Below are positions 38,528-47,642 of a DNA stretch of 64,000 bases, one piece after another. Location of the stretch: NCBI RefSeq assembly GCF_900155475.1, contig NZ_FXAM01000001.1, forward strand, positions 3,420,881-3,484,880. Direction: 5' to 3'. The stretch is from Methylomagnum ishizawai (lineage in GTDB: Bacteria; Pseudomonadota; Gammaproteobacteria; Methylococcales; Methylococcaceae). The notes beneath the pieces are model-generated. The model was not told the origin of the DNA and did not search any database. It saw only the letters and a list, made by a program, of their open reading frames with translations. How positions within the stretch are numbered: position 1 is the stretch's first letter; each line of letters begins with the position of its first letter. A program made the position numbers and the translations under genes.

Positions 38528-38929
38528 TCAGAGGGCGCGAACCCATGCCTTATAATCCTGCCCACCTGTGGCTTTGAATCTACAAGCGTGCTTTGACACG
38601 GCCCGCCATAGGGAAACCCTAAACCCAAGCGCCACCAGATTCCCCGCCGCCCCGTAGGCTGGCGCATGGCCCATATGGCGGCAATATGCCTCCAAAGGAA
38701 TTCCACGATCCAAGGACCGTTCTGCAACGACACCAAGCCCAACCCAGCGTGATCCCTTGAAACCATCCATCCCGTCGTTACCGACCTCATAGGCAATACT
38801 TTTCGGCCCGGTTGCGCGCGAGACGATGGCTTGGGTTTCGCTGTTATAATTCGAATCCAACAAGGCGTTCCCACCCATGCCCATCGATAGCCAACCCAGC
38901 GCATAACCAGGATAGATGATATTCACCAC
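38528..38929 (-). CDS. Doubtful ORF upstream of the membrane protein gene
   Basis: A 133-codon frame with a GTG start (38929) in the otherwise empty 38485-39115 gap. The translation has an ordinary residue mix but matches nothing I recognise, and no ribosome site is apparent. It could be a small hypothetical protein, a remnant, or chance; the competing frame in the same DNA is equally open. The rest of the gap holds the trmB promoter region. Confidence 0.25.
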   Translation of the reverse strand: MVNIIYPGYALGWLSMGMGGNALLDSNYNSETQAIVSRATGPKSIAYEVGNDGMDGFKGSRWVGLGVVAERSLDRGIPLEAYCRHMGHAPAYGAAGNLVALGFRVSLWRAVSKHACRFKATGGQDYKAWVRAL

Positions 38930-39115
38930 AATCGAAATGGCAAAACCCTACCGTCCGGCTATCGTACAACCCAAAACCCCGACCTACAAATAACGTGAAA
39001 ATGCTCTAGTCCGACCTGTATACCCACTCAGAAACACCAAGATGGCCCTCCACCATCCGCATATCCAACCTGGCTTTCATTCAATCGTCCAACCCTGAGC
39101 ATACCCATTATAAAC

Positions 39116-39832
39116 ATGTCTACAGATACCCCGGCCCCACCCAACGACAACCACCAACCCATTGCTCGACGCCGGATACGCAGTTATACCCTGCGGCAAG
39201 GCAGGATCACCGAATCCCAACACAAAGCCTTGGAAGACCTATGGCCCATATTCGGGCTGGAAACCGATCAAGCCTTCGATGCCCGCGCCGTTTTCGGCCG
39301 GGAAGCACCAACCATCGTCGAAATCGGTTTTGGTAATGGGGAAAGCTTGGCGCGGATGGCAACCGACGCGCCGGACACCCATTTCCTGGGTATCGAGGTG
39401 CATCGGCCCGGTATCGGCCATTTATTATTGCGGCTGAGAGAGGCGGGCCTATCCAATGTCCGCGTCTATCGCGGGGATGCCGTCGAATTCCTGGCGAACC
39501 GCATCCCCGATGGCGGCTTGAGCGGGATCAACCTGTTCTTCCCCGACCCCTGGCCCAAGGCCCGCCACCACAAGCGCCGTATTCTCAACCCGGAGTTCGC
39601 CCGGTTGGTAGCCGACAAGTTGAAAAGTGGCGGGATATTCCATGCCGCGACGGACTGGGAAGATTATGCCCGGCAGATGCTGGAGGTATTAAGGGACTGC
39701 ACCGGATTGGAGAATACCCAGGCCGACGGCGGTTTCACGCCGCGCCCGGCCCACCGGCCCCCGACCAAATTCGAGGCACGGGGGGAACGTTTGGGACATG
39801 GGGTATGGGATTTGGTTTTCGTCCGGCGTTGA
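39116..39832 (+). CDS. trmB: tRNA (guanine-N7)-methyltransferase
   Basis: SAM-dependent enzyme making m7G46 in the tRNA variable loop. The 238 residues include RRRIRSYTLRQGRITESQ, the SAM site IVEIGFGNGESLARMA, LGIEVHRPGIGHLL, and the catalytic/tRNA segment INLFFPDPWPKARHHKRRI, which is diagnostic. The C-terminus has RPPTKFEARGERLGHGVWDL. A TATAAA box ends one base before the ATG; if it is the promoter the message would be leaderless or start inside the frame, so the real promoter may be elsewhere. It converges on the dynamin-like gene. Confidence 0.95.
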   Translation: MSTDTPAPPNDNHQPIARRRIRSYTLRQGRITESQHKALEDLWPIFGLETDQAFDARAVFGREAPTIVEIGFGNGESLARMATDAPDTHFLGIEVHRPGIGHLLLRLREAGLSNVRVYRGDAVEFLANRIPDGGLSGINLFFPDPWPKARHHKRRILNPEFARLVADKLKSGGIFHAATDWEDYARQMLEVLRDCTGLENTQADGGFTPRPAHRPPTKFEARGERLGHGVWDLVFVRR

Positions 39833-39843
39833 AACGGCGAACC

Positions 39844-41832
39844 TCACTTCGCCGCAGCCTTGGGCGGTCGGTAATCCTCCGCGTTGGCGGAATTCTCCGC
39901 CGCCGGGGGCTCCAATTGGAGGACGCGGCGGATCGCCGCCAATTCGGCGTGTTGCTGGCGTAGTTGCGCCAGCGCTTTCGCCAGGGAGGCGATTTCGCCA
40001 TCCAGCGACGCCCCGGTTTCATTGACCTTGCGTAGGACTTCCAGGCGGCTTTCGATCAGGCGTTTATGATCCTTGATCTGATGCACCAAAGGTACCAAGG
40101 CCATGGTGGTCCAACCGATGGCGTCCTTGTGGGCTTGCTCGAACAATTCCCGCGCCCTGGCGATGGTGGTGGTGTAGAGCTTCACCACCACCGTGCTTTG
40201 CTCCATCAGGGTCGAGGAAGCACTGCCGCGGAAGGCTTCGCCCTCGTCGAACACCTGCTCCAACTCGGCCTGATATTGCTTGAGCGACAACAAGGGCGGC
40301 TTGAGTTCCGCCACCCCGTGTTCCTCCTGGAACTTGGCATAGATGCCCTTCACCAGCTTGCGGGTTTCCTCGCACACCGATACCGCGTTCAACAGCACCA
40401 CCCGCAGTTCGTCCAGGACCAGTTTCATGGCTGTTTTCATGCCGACCGTGGTCAGGCTCCCGGCCATTTGCTTGCGGGTACGCTTGATGATTTCCTCGAC
40501 CTTCTCGGGAGCCAGGGAATCGACCAGGAGCTTGGCCTGCACCGCGAACACCCGGCGGCTGGCCTGGAATTGATCCACGCCGACCAAATAGCCGCTTTGT
40601 TGATCGCGGGTTTCCGTCATCAACTGGGTCATCTTGGTCTTGTTGTTCACATCGATCTGGCGGAGGTCGTTGATCTGGCGCTCGGCATCGAGGATTTGGG
40701 CATCGAGGCTGCCGGTGGACTCCTCGACCAAGTGCCCCACGCCCTGCGCGACCGAAGCCAGCAACAAGCTCTGGCGCTCCTTGACCACGCTGTCCGCCAG
40801 ATAATCCTCGAAGTTCTTCAGGCGGCTCTTCTCCAAGAGGTTGGCATCGCCCTTGACCTTGGCCAACAACGCCTGTTTGGCCGACATCGGGAAGATCGCC
40901 CGGCTCTCCACATCCAAGATTTTCGAGACCGATTCGGTCTGCGAACGGATCGATTTCTCGATGGTTTCCTCGCCCTGCAAATCGCCCCACATGGAGTCGA
41001 TCTTATTCAGCACCACCGCGAGACCGCCGCGTTTATTGCCCTGCCGGGAACCGCGCACATGGTTGCGCCACATGTCGAGGTCGCTCTTGGTGACGCCGGT
41101 ATCCGCCGCCAATACGAAGATGACGGCCTGGGCCTTGGGCAGCATTTGCAGGGTGAGTTCGGGCTCGGCTCCCAAGGCGTTGAGGCCGGGGGTATCGAGG
41201 ATGGTCAAGCCTTCCTTGAGCAGATGATGGGGGAAGCTGATGAGGGCGTGGCGCCAGCACGGCACTTCCACAGTGTCGGGTTCGTCGCCATGGGGAATAT
41301 GGACATCTTCGGAATAAAGCCCCAGGCGCTTGGCCTCGGCGACGCTGACATGCTTGGTCGCGGCCAATTCCTGGAAGGCTTCCTGCATCTGCACCGGCGA
41401 ATCGCAATCCAGGTCGATCTGCATCCAACTCCTAGGATGCTGCTTGTACTCGCTCAGTGGAATATCGCTCAGGCGGCTCTCGATGGCCAGCAAGCGGATA
41501 TAGCTACCGGCCTGGGTGTCGTAGAAAATCTCGGTCGGACACATGGTGGTCCGCCCAGGGGAGGACGGCAGCAGGCGCACCCCGGTATCGGAAAAAAACA
41601 AAGCGTTGATGAGTTCTGTTTTGCCCCGCGAAAATTCCGCCGCGAACGCCAGCACGATGCGGTCGCTGCGCAGCCCTTCCAACATGCTTGAAATGGCCTC
41701 GTTGACACCATCGCTATTAAGCTGATAGCGGTCCAGCCAAGTTCGATATTGCTCAATCGCGCGGCCCAGTTGCTCGCGCCATTGGCCGTACCCTCGCAGC
41801 TTATCTTTAAAATGAATGGTGGTACTCATCAT
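39844..41832 (-). CDS. Dynamin-like large GTPase
   Basis: A 662-residue bacterial dynamin-family protein. The GTPase domain (about 55-330) has the P-loop AFAAEFSRGKTELINALF, switch threonines in SSPGRTTMCPTE, G3 DTPGLNALG and G4 LNKID. Long helical regions follow, with a coiled coil near the C-terminus (AKALAQLRQQHAELAAIRR) and an Ala/Lys-rich tail. No membrane segment is evident. Such proteins remodel membranes or act in division and stress. It stands alone here, without a second dynamin partner. Two ATGs (41832 and 41829) are possible starts. Confidence 0.85.
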   Translation of the reverse strand: MMSTTIHFKDKLRGYGQWREQLGRAIEQYRTWLDRYQLNSDGVNEAISSMLEGLRSDRIVLAFAAEFSRGKTELINALFFSDTGVRLLPSSPGRTTMCPTEIFYDTQAGSYIRLLAIESRLSDIPLSEYKQHPRSWMQIDLDCDSPVQMQEAFQELAATKHVSVAEAKRLGLYSEDVHIPHGDEPDTVEVPCWRHALISFPHHLLKEGLTILDTPGLNALGAEPELTLQMLPKAQAVIFVLAADTGVTKSDLDMWRNHVRGSRQGNKRGGLAVVLNKIDSMWGDLQGEETIEKSIRSQTESVSKILDVESRAIFPMSAKQALLAKVKGDANLLEKSRLKNFEDYLADSVVKERQSLLLASVAQGVGHLVEESTGSLDAQILDAERQINDLRQIDVNNKTKMTQLMTETRDQQSGYLVGVDQFQASRRVFAVQAKLLVDSLAPEKVEEIIKRTRKQMAGSLTTVGMKTAMKLVLDELRVVLLNAVSVCEETRKLVKGIYAKFQEEHGVAELKPPLLSLKQYQAELEQVFDEGEAFRGSASSTLMEQSTVVVKLYTTTIARARELFEQAHKDAIGWTTMALVPLVHQIKDHKRLIESRLEVLRKVNETGASLDGEIASLAKALAQLRQQHAELAAIRRVLQLEPPAAENSANAEDYRPPKAAAK

Positions 41833-41908
41833 CCGGCTCTCGATCCTATCACCCAGCGAACAGTTGCAACCCAGGGCAAGTCCCAAAAATTGTAGACCAA
41901 AACCAAGC

Positions 41909-42208
41909 TCAGTCCATTTGATCCGGTTTGGGGATTAATCCGGGCAGGCGTTTGGGCGATGCGATCCTGACGCGCTTATCCCGGCTGCTTTCCCCCGCCA
42001 GCAACACCACATCGCGTTTGGGAACCGCGAAGGTCTCGGCGAGGAAATCGATGACCCGCTGATTGGCCTTGCCATCCACCGGGGGGGCCGCGATGCGGAT
42101 TTTCAAACGCTCACCGAAGAAACCGGCGATCTCGCTCTTCGCGGCGCGGGGCTGGACGTGGAGGTCCAGGATCAAATCACCACCCTGCCAAGTGAATCCG
42201 CCGCCCAT
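41909..42208 (-). CDS. yggU: DUF167 family protein (YggU-like)
   Basis: A 99-residue conserved protein of unknown molecular function. Family hallmarks are LHVQPRAAKSEIAGFFGERLKI, the IAAPPVDGKANQRVIDFLAE segment with GKAN, and LLAGESSRDKRVRI. It begins one base after the yggT stop, and yggT, proC and yggS precede it, the common gammaproteobacterial neighbourhood. Confidence 0.93.
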   Translation of the reverse strand: MGGGFTWQGGDLILDLHVQPRAAKSEIAGFFGERLKIRIAAPPVDGKANQRVIDFLAETFAVPKRDVVLLAGESSRDKRVRIASPKRLPGLIPKPDQMD

Positions 42209-42209
42209 C

Positions 42210-42785
42210 TCAGCTTAGCGCCATCATCGCATGATGGAGTGGCGGCATGATGAGCATTTTCGCCAACTGTATCCCAATCAGGGGAATCAGCGGGGAGAGA
42301 TCGATCCCCCCCATCGGCGGCAGCAAACGCCGGGCCGCCCGCAAAGTCGGCTCGGTCAGGCTGTATAACAAGGTGGTCGCGGCATTGTAAGTCCGGGTGC
42401 CCAGCCAACTCAAAACCGATCTGATGATGATGGCGAAAAAATACAGGTTGAAGAGTTGATCTAATAATTGCGCGATGGACCACACCAACAAGGCCGGCAC
42501 CGTCGTTCCAGCCCCTTGCAATAGGAAGGTCAAATACCCGGCCAGCATCTGCAAACCCAGCATCAGCACCAGCGAAGCGGTATCGATCCGCCCCAGCGAG
42601 GGGATGAAACGCCTGAGCAACCGCAAAGGCGGATGGGTGATCTTGATGAGGAATTGCGAGACCGGGTTATAGAAATCCGCATCGACCCACTGAAACAGGA
42701 ACCGTAACATGACCGCGAAGACATACAGGCTGAACAGGGTGTCGATCAGGAAAACAGCGGGCGCGACCCAATACTGCGAAGACAT
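42210..42785 (-). CDS. yggT: YggT family integral membrane protein
   Basis: A 191-residue inner-membrane protein with two YGGT repeats. Each has hydrophobic helices followed by a polar signature: FLFQWVDADFYNPVSQFLIKITHPPLRLLRRFIPS in the first repeat and RSVLSWLGTRTYNAATTLLYSLTEPTLRAARRLLPP in the second (key residues Asn-Pro and Pro-Leu-Arg). Members are linked to osmotic adaptation and cell shape; the exact role is unsettled. It lies between proC and yggU with three-base and one-base gaps. Confidence 0.93.
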   Translation of the reverse strand: MSSQYWVAPAVFLIDTLFSLYVFAVMLRFLFQWVDADFYNPVSQFLIKITHPPLRLLRRFIPSLGRIDTASLVLMLGLQMLAGYLTFLLQGAGTTVPALLVWSIAQLLDQLFNLYFFAIIIRSVLSWLGTRTYNAATTLLYSLTEPTLRAARRLLPPMGGIDLSPLIPLIGIQLAKMLIMPPLHHAMMALS

Positions 42786-42788
42786 GGC

Positions 42789-43613
42789 CTAACCCCCCAA
42801 TTGCCGCGATAGCTCGGCGGCCCGCGCGCTGGCCGCCCGCATGGCCTGCTCGACCAAACCCTGCAAACCACCGGCCTCGAACGCCTGGATGGCCCGCTCC
42901 GTGGTCCCGCCGGGGGAGGTTACCCGCTGACGGAGTTCGGCGGGCGGTTCTTCCGATTCGATGGCGATACGGGCGGCTCCCAGGCCGGTCTGCTGGGTCA
43001 ACAAGCGGGCGGTGGCCTGGTCCAGCCCCAGTGCGATGGCGGCGGACTCCATGGCCTCCATCATCAGGAAAAAATAAGCCGGGCCGCTACCCGACAAGGC
43101 GGTGACGGCATCCAGCAAGTCTTCCCGCTCCACCCACACCGCCAAGCCCACCGAGCGCATGATGGCTTCGGCCTGGCTTTTTTGCTCTTCGGTGATGCGG
43201 TCATTGCCGTGCAGGGCGGTGGCTCCGGTTTTGACCAGGGCCGGGGTATTGGGCATACAGCGCACCAATGCCACCTTGCCGCCCAACCAGCGTTCGAGCG
43301 CGGCTTCGCTGACGCCCGCCGCGATGCTCACCACCAAGGGCTGCCGCTGCTGCACCGTCGCGGCCAATCCGGTGGCGACCGTTTGCAGGGTTTGCGGCTT
43401 CACCGCCAGCACGACGACCTGGGCCTGTCCGGCCACCACTTGGTTATCCTGGCTGGTATGCACGCCGAAACGGCTTTCCAAATCCTTGAGCTTCGCCGCG
43501 TCCACATCCGAAACCCAGATATTGCCGGGCGCGAAGCCATCCGAAACCAAGCCGCCGATCAGGCTGCCCGCCATGTTCCCGGCACCGATAAAGCCTAAGA
43601 TTTGTTGCTTCAT
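42789..43613 (-). CDS. proC: Pyrroline-5-carboxylate reductase
   Basis: Last step of proline synthesis, reducing pyrroline-5-carboxylate with NAD(P)H. At 274 residues it is full length. The Rossmann motif is GFIGAGNMAGSLIGGL, followed by VVLAVKPQ, RCMPNTPALVKTG, the ALSGSGPAYFFLMMEAM segment and the signature RQRVTSPGGTTERAI. It sits between yggS and yggT in the standard order. Confidence 0.97.
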   Translation of the reverse strand: MKQQILGFIGAGNMAGSLIGGLVSDGFAPGNIWVSDVDAAKLKDLESRFGVHTSQDNQVVAGQAQVVVLAVKPQTLQTVATGLAATVQQRQPLVVSIAAGVSEAALERWLGGKVALVRCMPNTPALVKTGATALHGNDRITEEQKSQAEAIMRSVGLAVWVEREDLLDAVTALSGSGPAYFFLMMEAMESAAIALGLDQATARLLTQQTGLGAARIAIESEEPPAELRQRVTSPGGTTERAIQAFEAGGLQGLVEQAMRAASARAAELSRQLGG

Positions 43614-43676
43614 TGCGTTCTTCTCTGGTACTGATCGCCCGCTATTCTAGCGCAGGCGGGTACGTCCCGGTGAAAC

Positions 43677-44366
43677 CTAAGCCTTGGGAGGACGCGCACC
43701 GAACAAAGCCGTGCCGATACGGACCAAGGTGGCCCCTTCCAACACGGCGGCTTCCAAGTCCTCCGACATGCCCATCGACAAGGTATCCAGGCCATACCGG
43801 GACAAGCCCTCGAACGCCCGCCGCACCGCCCGGAACGCCGCCCGCTGGGCTTCCACGGCGTCGGTCGGGGCCGGAATCGCCATCAAGCCGCGCAGCCGCA
43901 AGCGGGGCAAGGCCGCGACCGCCGCCGCCAACTCGGGTAGTTCTTCGGGGGAAACACCGGATTTACTGGCCTCGCCGCTGACGTTGACCTGGAGGCAGAT
44001 GTTCAAGGGCGGCATTCCCGCGGGGCGCTGCTCGCTGAGGCGCTGGGCGATCTTGATCCGGTCCACGCCATGCACCCAGGCGAAGCGGGCGGCGATGGGC
44101 CGGGTTTTGTTGGATTGCAGGGGGCCGATGAAATGCCAGCCAATATCGAAATGGGCCAGCCGGTCCTGCTTGGCTTCGGCCTCTTGCAGATAATTTTCGC
44201 CGAACTCGCGCTGGCCCAGCCCATAGGCGGCGACCAAAGCCTCCGGCGGCTGGGTCTTGCTGACGGCGATCAAGCGCACCGAACCTTCTTCCCGGCCGGC
44301 GGCGCGTTCGGCCCGGCGGATGCGTGCCTTCAAGGCTTCCAATCTCTGTGCTAGCGAACTGGTCAT
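43677..44366 (-). CDS. yggS: YggS/PLPBP family pyridoxal phosphate homeostasis protein
   Basis: Single-domain PLP-binding protein that buffers vitamin B6. The PLP lysine is in LIAVSKTQPPE; further hallmarks are FGENYLQEAEAK, WHFIGPLQSNK, VNVSGEASKSG, LRGLMAIPAP, LSMGMSEDLEAAV and VRIGTALFG. The ATG at 44366 is preferred; a TTG two codons upstream is possible. About 229 residues. It is divergent from pilT with fewer than 100 bases between them, an arrangement conserved in many gammaproteobacteria. Confidence 0.95.
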   Translation of the reverse strand: MTSSLAQRLEALKARIRRAERAAGREEGSVRLIAVSKTQPPEALVAAYGLGQREFGENYLQEAEAKQDRLAHFDIGWHFIGPLQSNKTRPIAARFAWVHGVDRIKIAQRLSEQRPAGMPPLNICLQVNVSGEASKSGVSPEELPELAAAVAALPRLRLRGLMAIPAPTDAVEAQRAAFRAVRRAFEGLSRYGLDTLSMGMSEDLEAAVLEGATLVRIGTALFGARPPKA

Positions 44367-44385
44367 GCCCAAGCTTGGGTTTGTC

Positions 44386-44391
44386 TATAAT
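44386..44391 (+). promoter_or_regulatory. Candidate -10 box for pilT
   Basis: A consensus TATAAT lies 65 bases before the pilT ATG in the yggS-pilT divergent region. No good -35 box is present at the usual distance, so an activator or an alternative site could be involved. Confidence 0.45.
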
Positions 44392-44456
44392 TGAACGATG
44401 CCCAAGGTTATCCGCTAACCCGCTGTTTCACAACCATAACCCGCCCCGGACTCCCC

Positions 44457-45491
44457 ATGGATATCGCCGAACTGCTCGCCTTCTCCGTCAAGAACAATGC
44501 CTCCGACCTTCACCTGTCGGCGGGATTGCCCCCCATGATCCGCGTGGACGGCGATATCCGCCGCATCAACGTCCCGGCCTTGGATCACAAGGAAGTCCAC
44601 GCGCTGGTCTACGACATCATGAACGACAAACAGCGCCGTGATTATGAAGAATTCCTGGAAACCGACTTCTCTTTCGAGTTGCCCGGCGTGGCCCGCTTCC
44701 GCGTCAACGCCTTCAACCAGGAGCGCGGTGCCGCCGCCGTGTTCCGTACCATCCCCTCGAAAATCCTGACCCTGGAAGAACTGGGCTGCCCCAAATTCTT
44801 CCAGGACGTGACCCGCCATCCGCGCGGCCTGATCGTCGTGACCGGCCCCACCGGCTCGGGCAAGTCCACCACCCTGGCCGCCATGATCGACTACATCAAT
44901 TCCAACGACTATTCCCACATCCTGACCGTCGAAGACCCCATCGAATTCGTGCATCCCAGCAAGAAATGCCTTATCAACCAACGCGAGGTCCACCGCGATA
45001 CCCTGGGCTTCAACGAAGCCTTGCGCTCGGCCCTGCGCGAAGACCCCGACGTGATCCTGGTCGGCGAAATGCGCGACCTCGAAACCATCCGTCTGGCCCT
45101 GACCGCCGCCGAAACCGGCCACTTGGTCTTCGGCACCCTGCACACCAGTTCCGCCGCCAAAACCATCGACCGTATCATCGACGTGTTCCCCGCCGCCGAG
45201 AAAGGCATCGTCCGTTCCATGCTGTCGGAATCGCTGCAAGCCGTCATCACCCAGGCGCTCCTCAAAAAGAACGGCGGTGGCCGTACCGCCGCCTGGGAAA
45301 TCATGGTCGGCACCCCCGCCATCCGCAACCTGATCCGCGAGGACAAAGTGGCCCAGATGTATTCCACCATCCAAACCAGCCGCAAGGACGGGATGCAAAC
45401 CCTGGATCAACACCTGCTGGAACTGGTGGAAAAAGGCCTCATCTCGCGCCAGATCGCCCGCACCAAAGCCGTCAACAAAGCCAATTTCTAA
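44457..45491 (+). CDS. pilT: Type IV pilus twitching motility ATPase PilT
   Basis: Hexameric ATPase powering pilus retraction. At 344 residues it has the standard size. The N-terminal PAS-like domain begins DIAELLAFSVKNNASDLHLSAG. Walker A GPTGSGKSTT is near residue 130, then the Asp box (ILTVEDPIEF), Walker B (DPDVILVGEMRDLET) and the His box (TGHLVFGTLHTSS). The PilT-specific C-terminal AIRNLIRE motif (the AIRNLIR retraction motif) is present. The ATG at 44457 gives the family N-terminus. pilU follows 21 bases later. Confidence 0.97.
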   Translation: MDIAELLAFSVKNNASDLHLSAGLPPMIRVDGDIRRINVPALDHKEVHALVYDIMNDKQRRDYEEFLETDFSFELPGVARFRVNAFNQERGAAAVFRTIPSKILTLEELGCPKFFQDVTRHPRGLIVVTGPTGSGKSTTLAAMIDYINSNDYSHILTVEDPIEFVHPSKKCLINQREVHRDTLGFNEALRSALREDPDVILVGEMRDLETIRLALTAAETGHLVFGTLHTSSAAKTIDRIIDVFPAAEKGIVRSMLSESLQAVITQALLKKNGGGRTAAWEIMVGTPAIRNLIREDKVAQMYSTIQTSRKDGMQTLDQHLLELVEKGLISRQIARTKAVNKANF

Positions 45492-45512
45492 TCCCCGCCC
45501 GGAGGTTCCGCC

Positions 45513-46640
45513 ATGGCCATGGATTTCGATACCCTGCTGATGCTGATGACGCACAAGAAAGCGTCGGACCTCTTCATCACCACCAACAAGGAACCCTGCC
45601 TCAAGATCGACGGCCAGCTACAACCGATCTCGAACGCCAAGCTGTCCAAGGACCAAGCCTACCAACTGGTGCTGAGCGTGATGAACCAACGCCAGCGCGA
45701 CGAGTTCGAGAACACCAAGGAATGCAATTTCGCGATCTCGGCGGAAGGATTGGGCCGGTTCCGGGTCAGCGCCTTCATGCAGCGCGACGCCGCCGGGATG
45801 GTGCTGCGCCGGATCGAAACCCATATCCCCACGGTGGAGGATTTGCACCTGCCGCCGGTCCTCAACGAACTGGCGATGACCAAGCGCGGCCTGATCCTGT
45901 TCGTGGGCGCGACCGGCACCGGCAAATCCACCTCGCTCGCCGCCCTCATCAAATACCGCAACGAGAATTCCACCGGCCATATCATCACCATCGAAGACCC
46001 CCTGGAATTCGTCCATCCCCATGCCGGTTGCATCGTGACCCAGCGCGAGGTGGGCTTGGATACCGAATCCTACGAAGTCGCGCTCAAGAACACCCTCAGG
46101 CAAGCCCCCGACGTGATCCTGATCGGCGAAATCCGCACCCGCGAAACCATGCAGCACGCCATCGCCTTCGCCGAAACCGGCCATTTGTGCCTGTCCACCC
46201 TGCACGCCAACAACGCCAACCAAGCCCTCGACCGAATTCTGCATTTCTTCCCGGAAGACATGTATTCGCAGTTGTATATGGACTTGTCGATGAACCTCAA
46301 GGCCGTCATCGCCCAACAGCTCATCCGCCGCGCCGATGGCAAGGGCCGTTATCCCGCCATCGAAATCCTCATCAACACCCCGCTCGCCTCCGACCATATC
46401 CGCAAGGGCGAAATCCACAAGCTCAAGGAACTGATGAAACAATCCCGCCAGCATGGGATGCAGACCTTCGACCAGTGCCTCTACGACCTGTACAAGACCG
46501 GCAAGATCACCTACGAGGACGCGCTGAACTCGGCGGACTCCAAGAACGAGGTACGCCTGATGATCAAATTGGGCGAGGAAGGCAGCGTGGACAAATACGC
46601 CCCGCGCAGCGACAAGATTTTCATCGTGGACGACGATTGA
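45513..46640 (+). CDS. pilU: PilT-related accessory retraction ATPase PilU
   Basis: PilT paralogue that assists PilT in pilus retraction. The 375 residues show FDTLLMLMTHKKASDLFITTN at the start, Walker A GATGTGKSTS, IITIEDPLEF, APDVILIGEIRTRETM and TGHLCLSTLHANN. The C-terminal tail past the ATPase core (SADSKNEVRLMIKLGEEG) is typical of PilU. The AGGAGG-like site GGAGG precedes the ATG. It forms a two-gene operon with pilT and is followed by a terminator. Confidence 0.96.
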   Translation: MAMDFDTLLMLMTHKKASDLFITTNKEPCLKIDGQLQPISNAKLSKDQAYQLVLSVMNQRQRDEFENTKECNFAISAEGLGRFRVSAFMQRDAAGMVLRRIETHIPTVEDLHLPPVLNELAMTKRGLILFVGATGTGKSTSLAALIKYRNENSTGHIITIEDPLEFVHPHAGCIVTQREVGLDTESYEVALKNTLRQAPDVILIGEIRTRETMQHAIAFAETGHLCLSTLHANNANQALDRILHFFPEDMYSQLYMDLSMNLKAVIAQQLIRRADGKGRYPAIEILINTPLASDHIRKGEIHKLKELMKQSRQHGMQTFDQCLYDLYKTGKITYEDALNSADSKNEVRLMIKLGEEGSVDKYAPRSDKIFIVDDD

Positions 46641-46649
46641 CCCACATCG

Positions 46650-46685
46650 GGGCCGGGTTCCGTGCCCAAAGCAACCCGGCCCTTT
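46650..46685 (+). terminator. Intrinsic terminator after pilU
   Basis: GGGCCGGGTT (46650-46659) pairs with AACCCGGCCC (46673-46682) over a 13-base loop and is followed by TTT. The stem starts ten bases past the pilU stop. The T-run is short but the stem is very stable. Confidence 0.7.
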
Positions 46686-46688
46686 GGG

Positions 46689-46694
46689 TATAAT
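46689..46694 (+). promoter_or_regulatory. Candidate -10 box for the DUF2726 gene
   Basis: A consensus TATAAT sits directly after the pilU terminator and 40 bases before the next gene. No clear -35 box is seen; the terminator stem occupies that position. Confidence 0.45.
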
Positions 46695-46733
46695 CCCCGT
46701 TTCCCCTGCCTACCCCACTCCCAGCGTATTTCC

Positions 46734-47294
46734 ATGAATTGGTTGATTATTGGCGGGATCGTCCTGGCCGTTTCCGTATTTTTCGCCGTCCGCGCCCTGT
46801 CCGGCGGCGGCAAACCCCAGCGGACCGGCTACCAAAGGCGCGATTTCTTGTTTTCCGCCGAAGAGCGGCTGTTCCATGCCAGCCTGAAACAGGCGGTGGG
46901 CGGGGATTACGAAGTGTTCGGCCCCATCCGGGTGGGCGATGTGGTGTCGCCGCGCGGCACGCCGCCGCGCCAGGACGGACCGCGGGAATTCGAGGATATC
47001 CGGGATGGACGCTTCGCTTTCGTGCTGTGCGACCCGGCCGACCTCGCCATCGCCTGCGCCGTGCGCTTGCGGGAACGCGGCCCGGCGGGCCAGCCCGCCG
47101 GTTCCGATCCGCTGAAAACCATCTGCCACGCGGCGGGCCTGCCCCTGGTCGGATTCGAGGCCGGGCCGGTCTACGACGAACATGAAATCCGCGAAACCAT
47201 CGCCCAGGCCGTGCGCAAGGAACCCCTGTACGTCACCGAGTCCACGGGCCGCAAGGAACCGCGCATCTCCTGTCTCGACAACCTCGATCTCTGA
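46734..47294 (+). CDS. DUF2726 domain protein with N-terminal membrane anchor
   Basis: A 186-residue protein. The start MNWLIIGGIVLAVSVFFAVRAL is a membrane anchor. The following DUF2726 domain, a restriction-endonuclease-like fold of unknown function, shows RRDFLFSAEERLFHASLKQAV, YEVFGPIRVGDVV, FAFVLCDPADLAIACAVRL and LPLVGFEAGPVYDEHEIRETI. The predicted topology places the domain in the cytosol. The ATG at 46734 was chosen because the longer frame upstream reads through the promoter. The ArsC-like gene follows six bases later. Confidence 0.8.
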   Translation: MNWLIIGGIVLAVSVFFAVRALSGGGKPQRTGYQRRDFLFSAEERLFHASLKQAVGGDYEVFGPIRVGDVVSPRGTPPRQDGPREFEDIRDGRFAFVLCDPADLAIACAVRLRERGPAGQPAGSDPLKTICHAAGLPLVGFEAGPVYDEHEIRETIAQAVRKEPLYVTESTGRKEPRISCLDNLDL

Positions 47295-47300
47295 AACCCC

Positions 47301-47642
47301 ATGACGACCCTATACGGACTCCGCAATTGCGATACCTGCCGCAAGGCCCGCGCCTGGCTGGACGGCCAGGGTCTGGCCCACCGCTTCCACGATTTCCGCG
47401 GCGACGGCCTGGACCCGGCCTTGCTGCAAAGCTGGGCCGACTCCCTGGGCTGGGAAACCCTGCTCAACCGGCGCGGCACCACTTGGCGCGGCCTCTCCGA
47501 AACCGACCGCGCCGATCTCGACGCCGCCAAAGCCCTGCGCCTGATGCTGGTCCATCCCGCCCTCATCAAACGCCCGGTCCTCAGCCATGGCGACACGCTT
47601 TTGATCGGCTTCTCTCCCGCCCACTACCTCGAAAACCTATGA
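47301..47642 (+). CDS. ArsC/Spx-like thioredoxin-fold reductase (YffB-like)
   Basis: A 113-residue protein of the arsenate-reductase-like family. It opens MTTLYGLRNCDTCRKARAWL with the Cys-Asp-Thr-Cys pair, and has HRFHDFRGDGL, LNRRGTTWRGL and KRPVLSHGDTLLIGFS. E. coli YffB is the close comparison; its substrate is unknown, and arsenate reduction is not expected. The stop overlaps the dapE start (ATGA), matching the yffB-dapE order of E. coli. Confidence 0.9.
   Translation: MTTLYGLRNCDTCRKARAWLDGQGLAHRFHDFRGDGLDPALLQSWADSLGWETLLNRRGTTWRGLSETDRADLDAAKALRLMLVHPALIKRPVLSHGDTLLIGFSPAHYLENL

Noticed and set aside
40066..41691. 541-codon plus-strand frame opposite the dynamin-like gene
   Set aside because: Shadow of a gene with intact GTPase motifs; no ribosome site and no family match.
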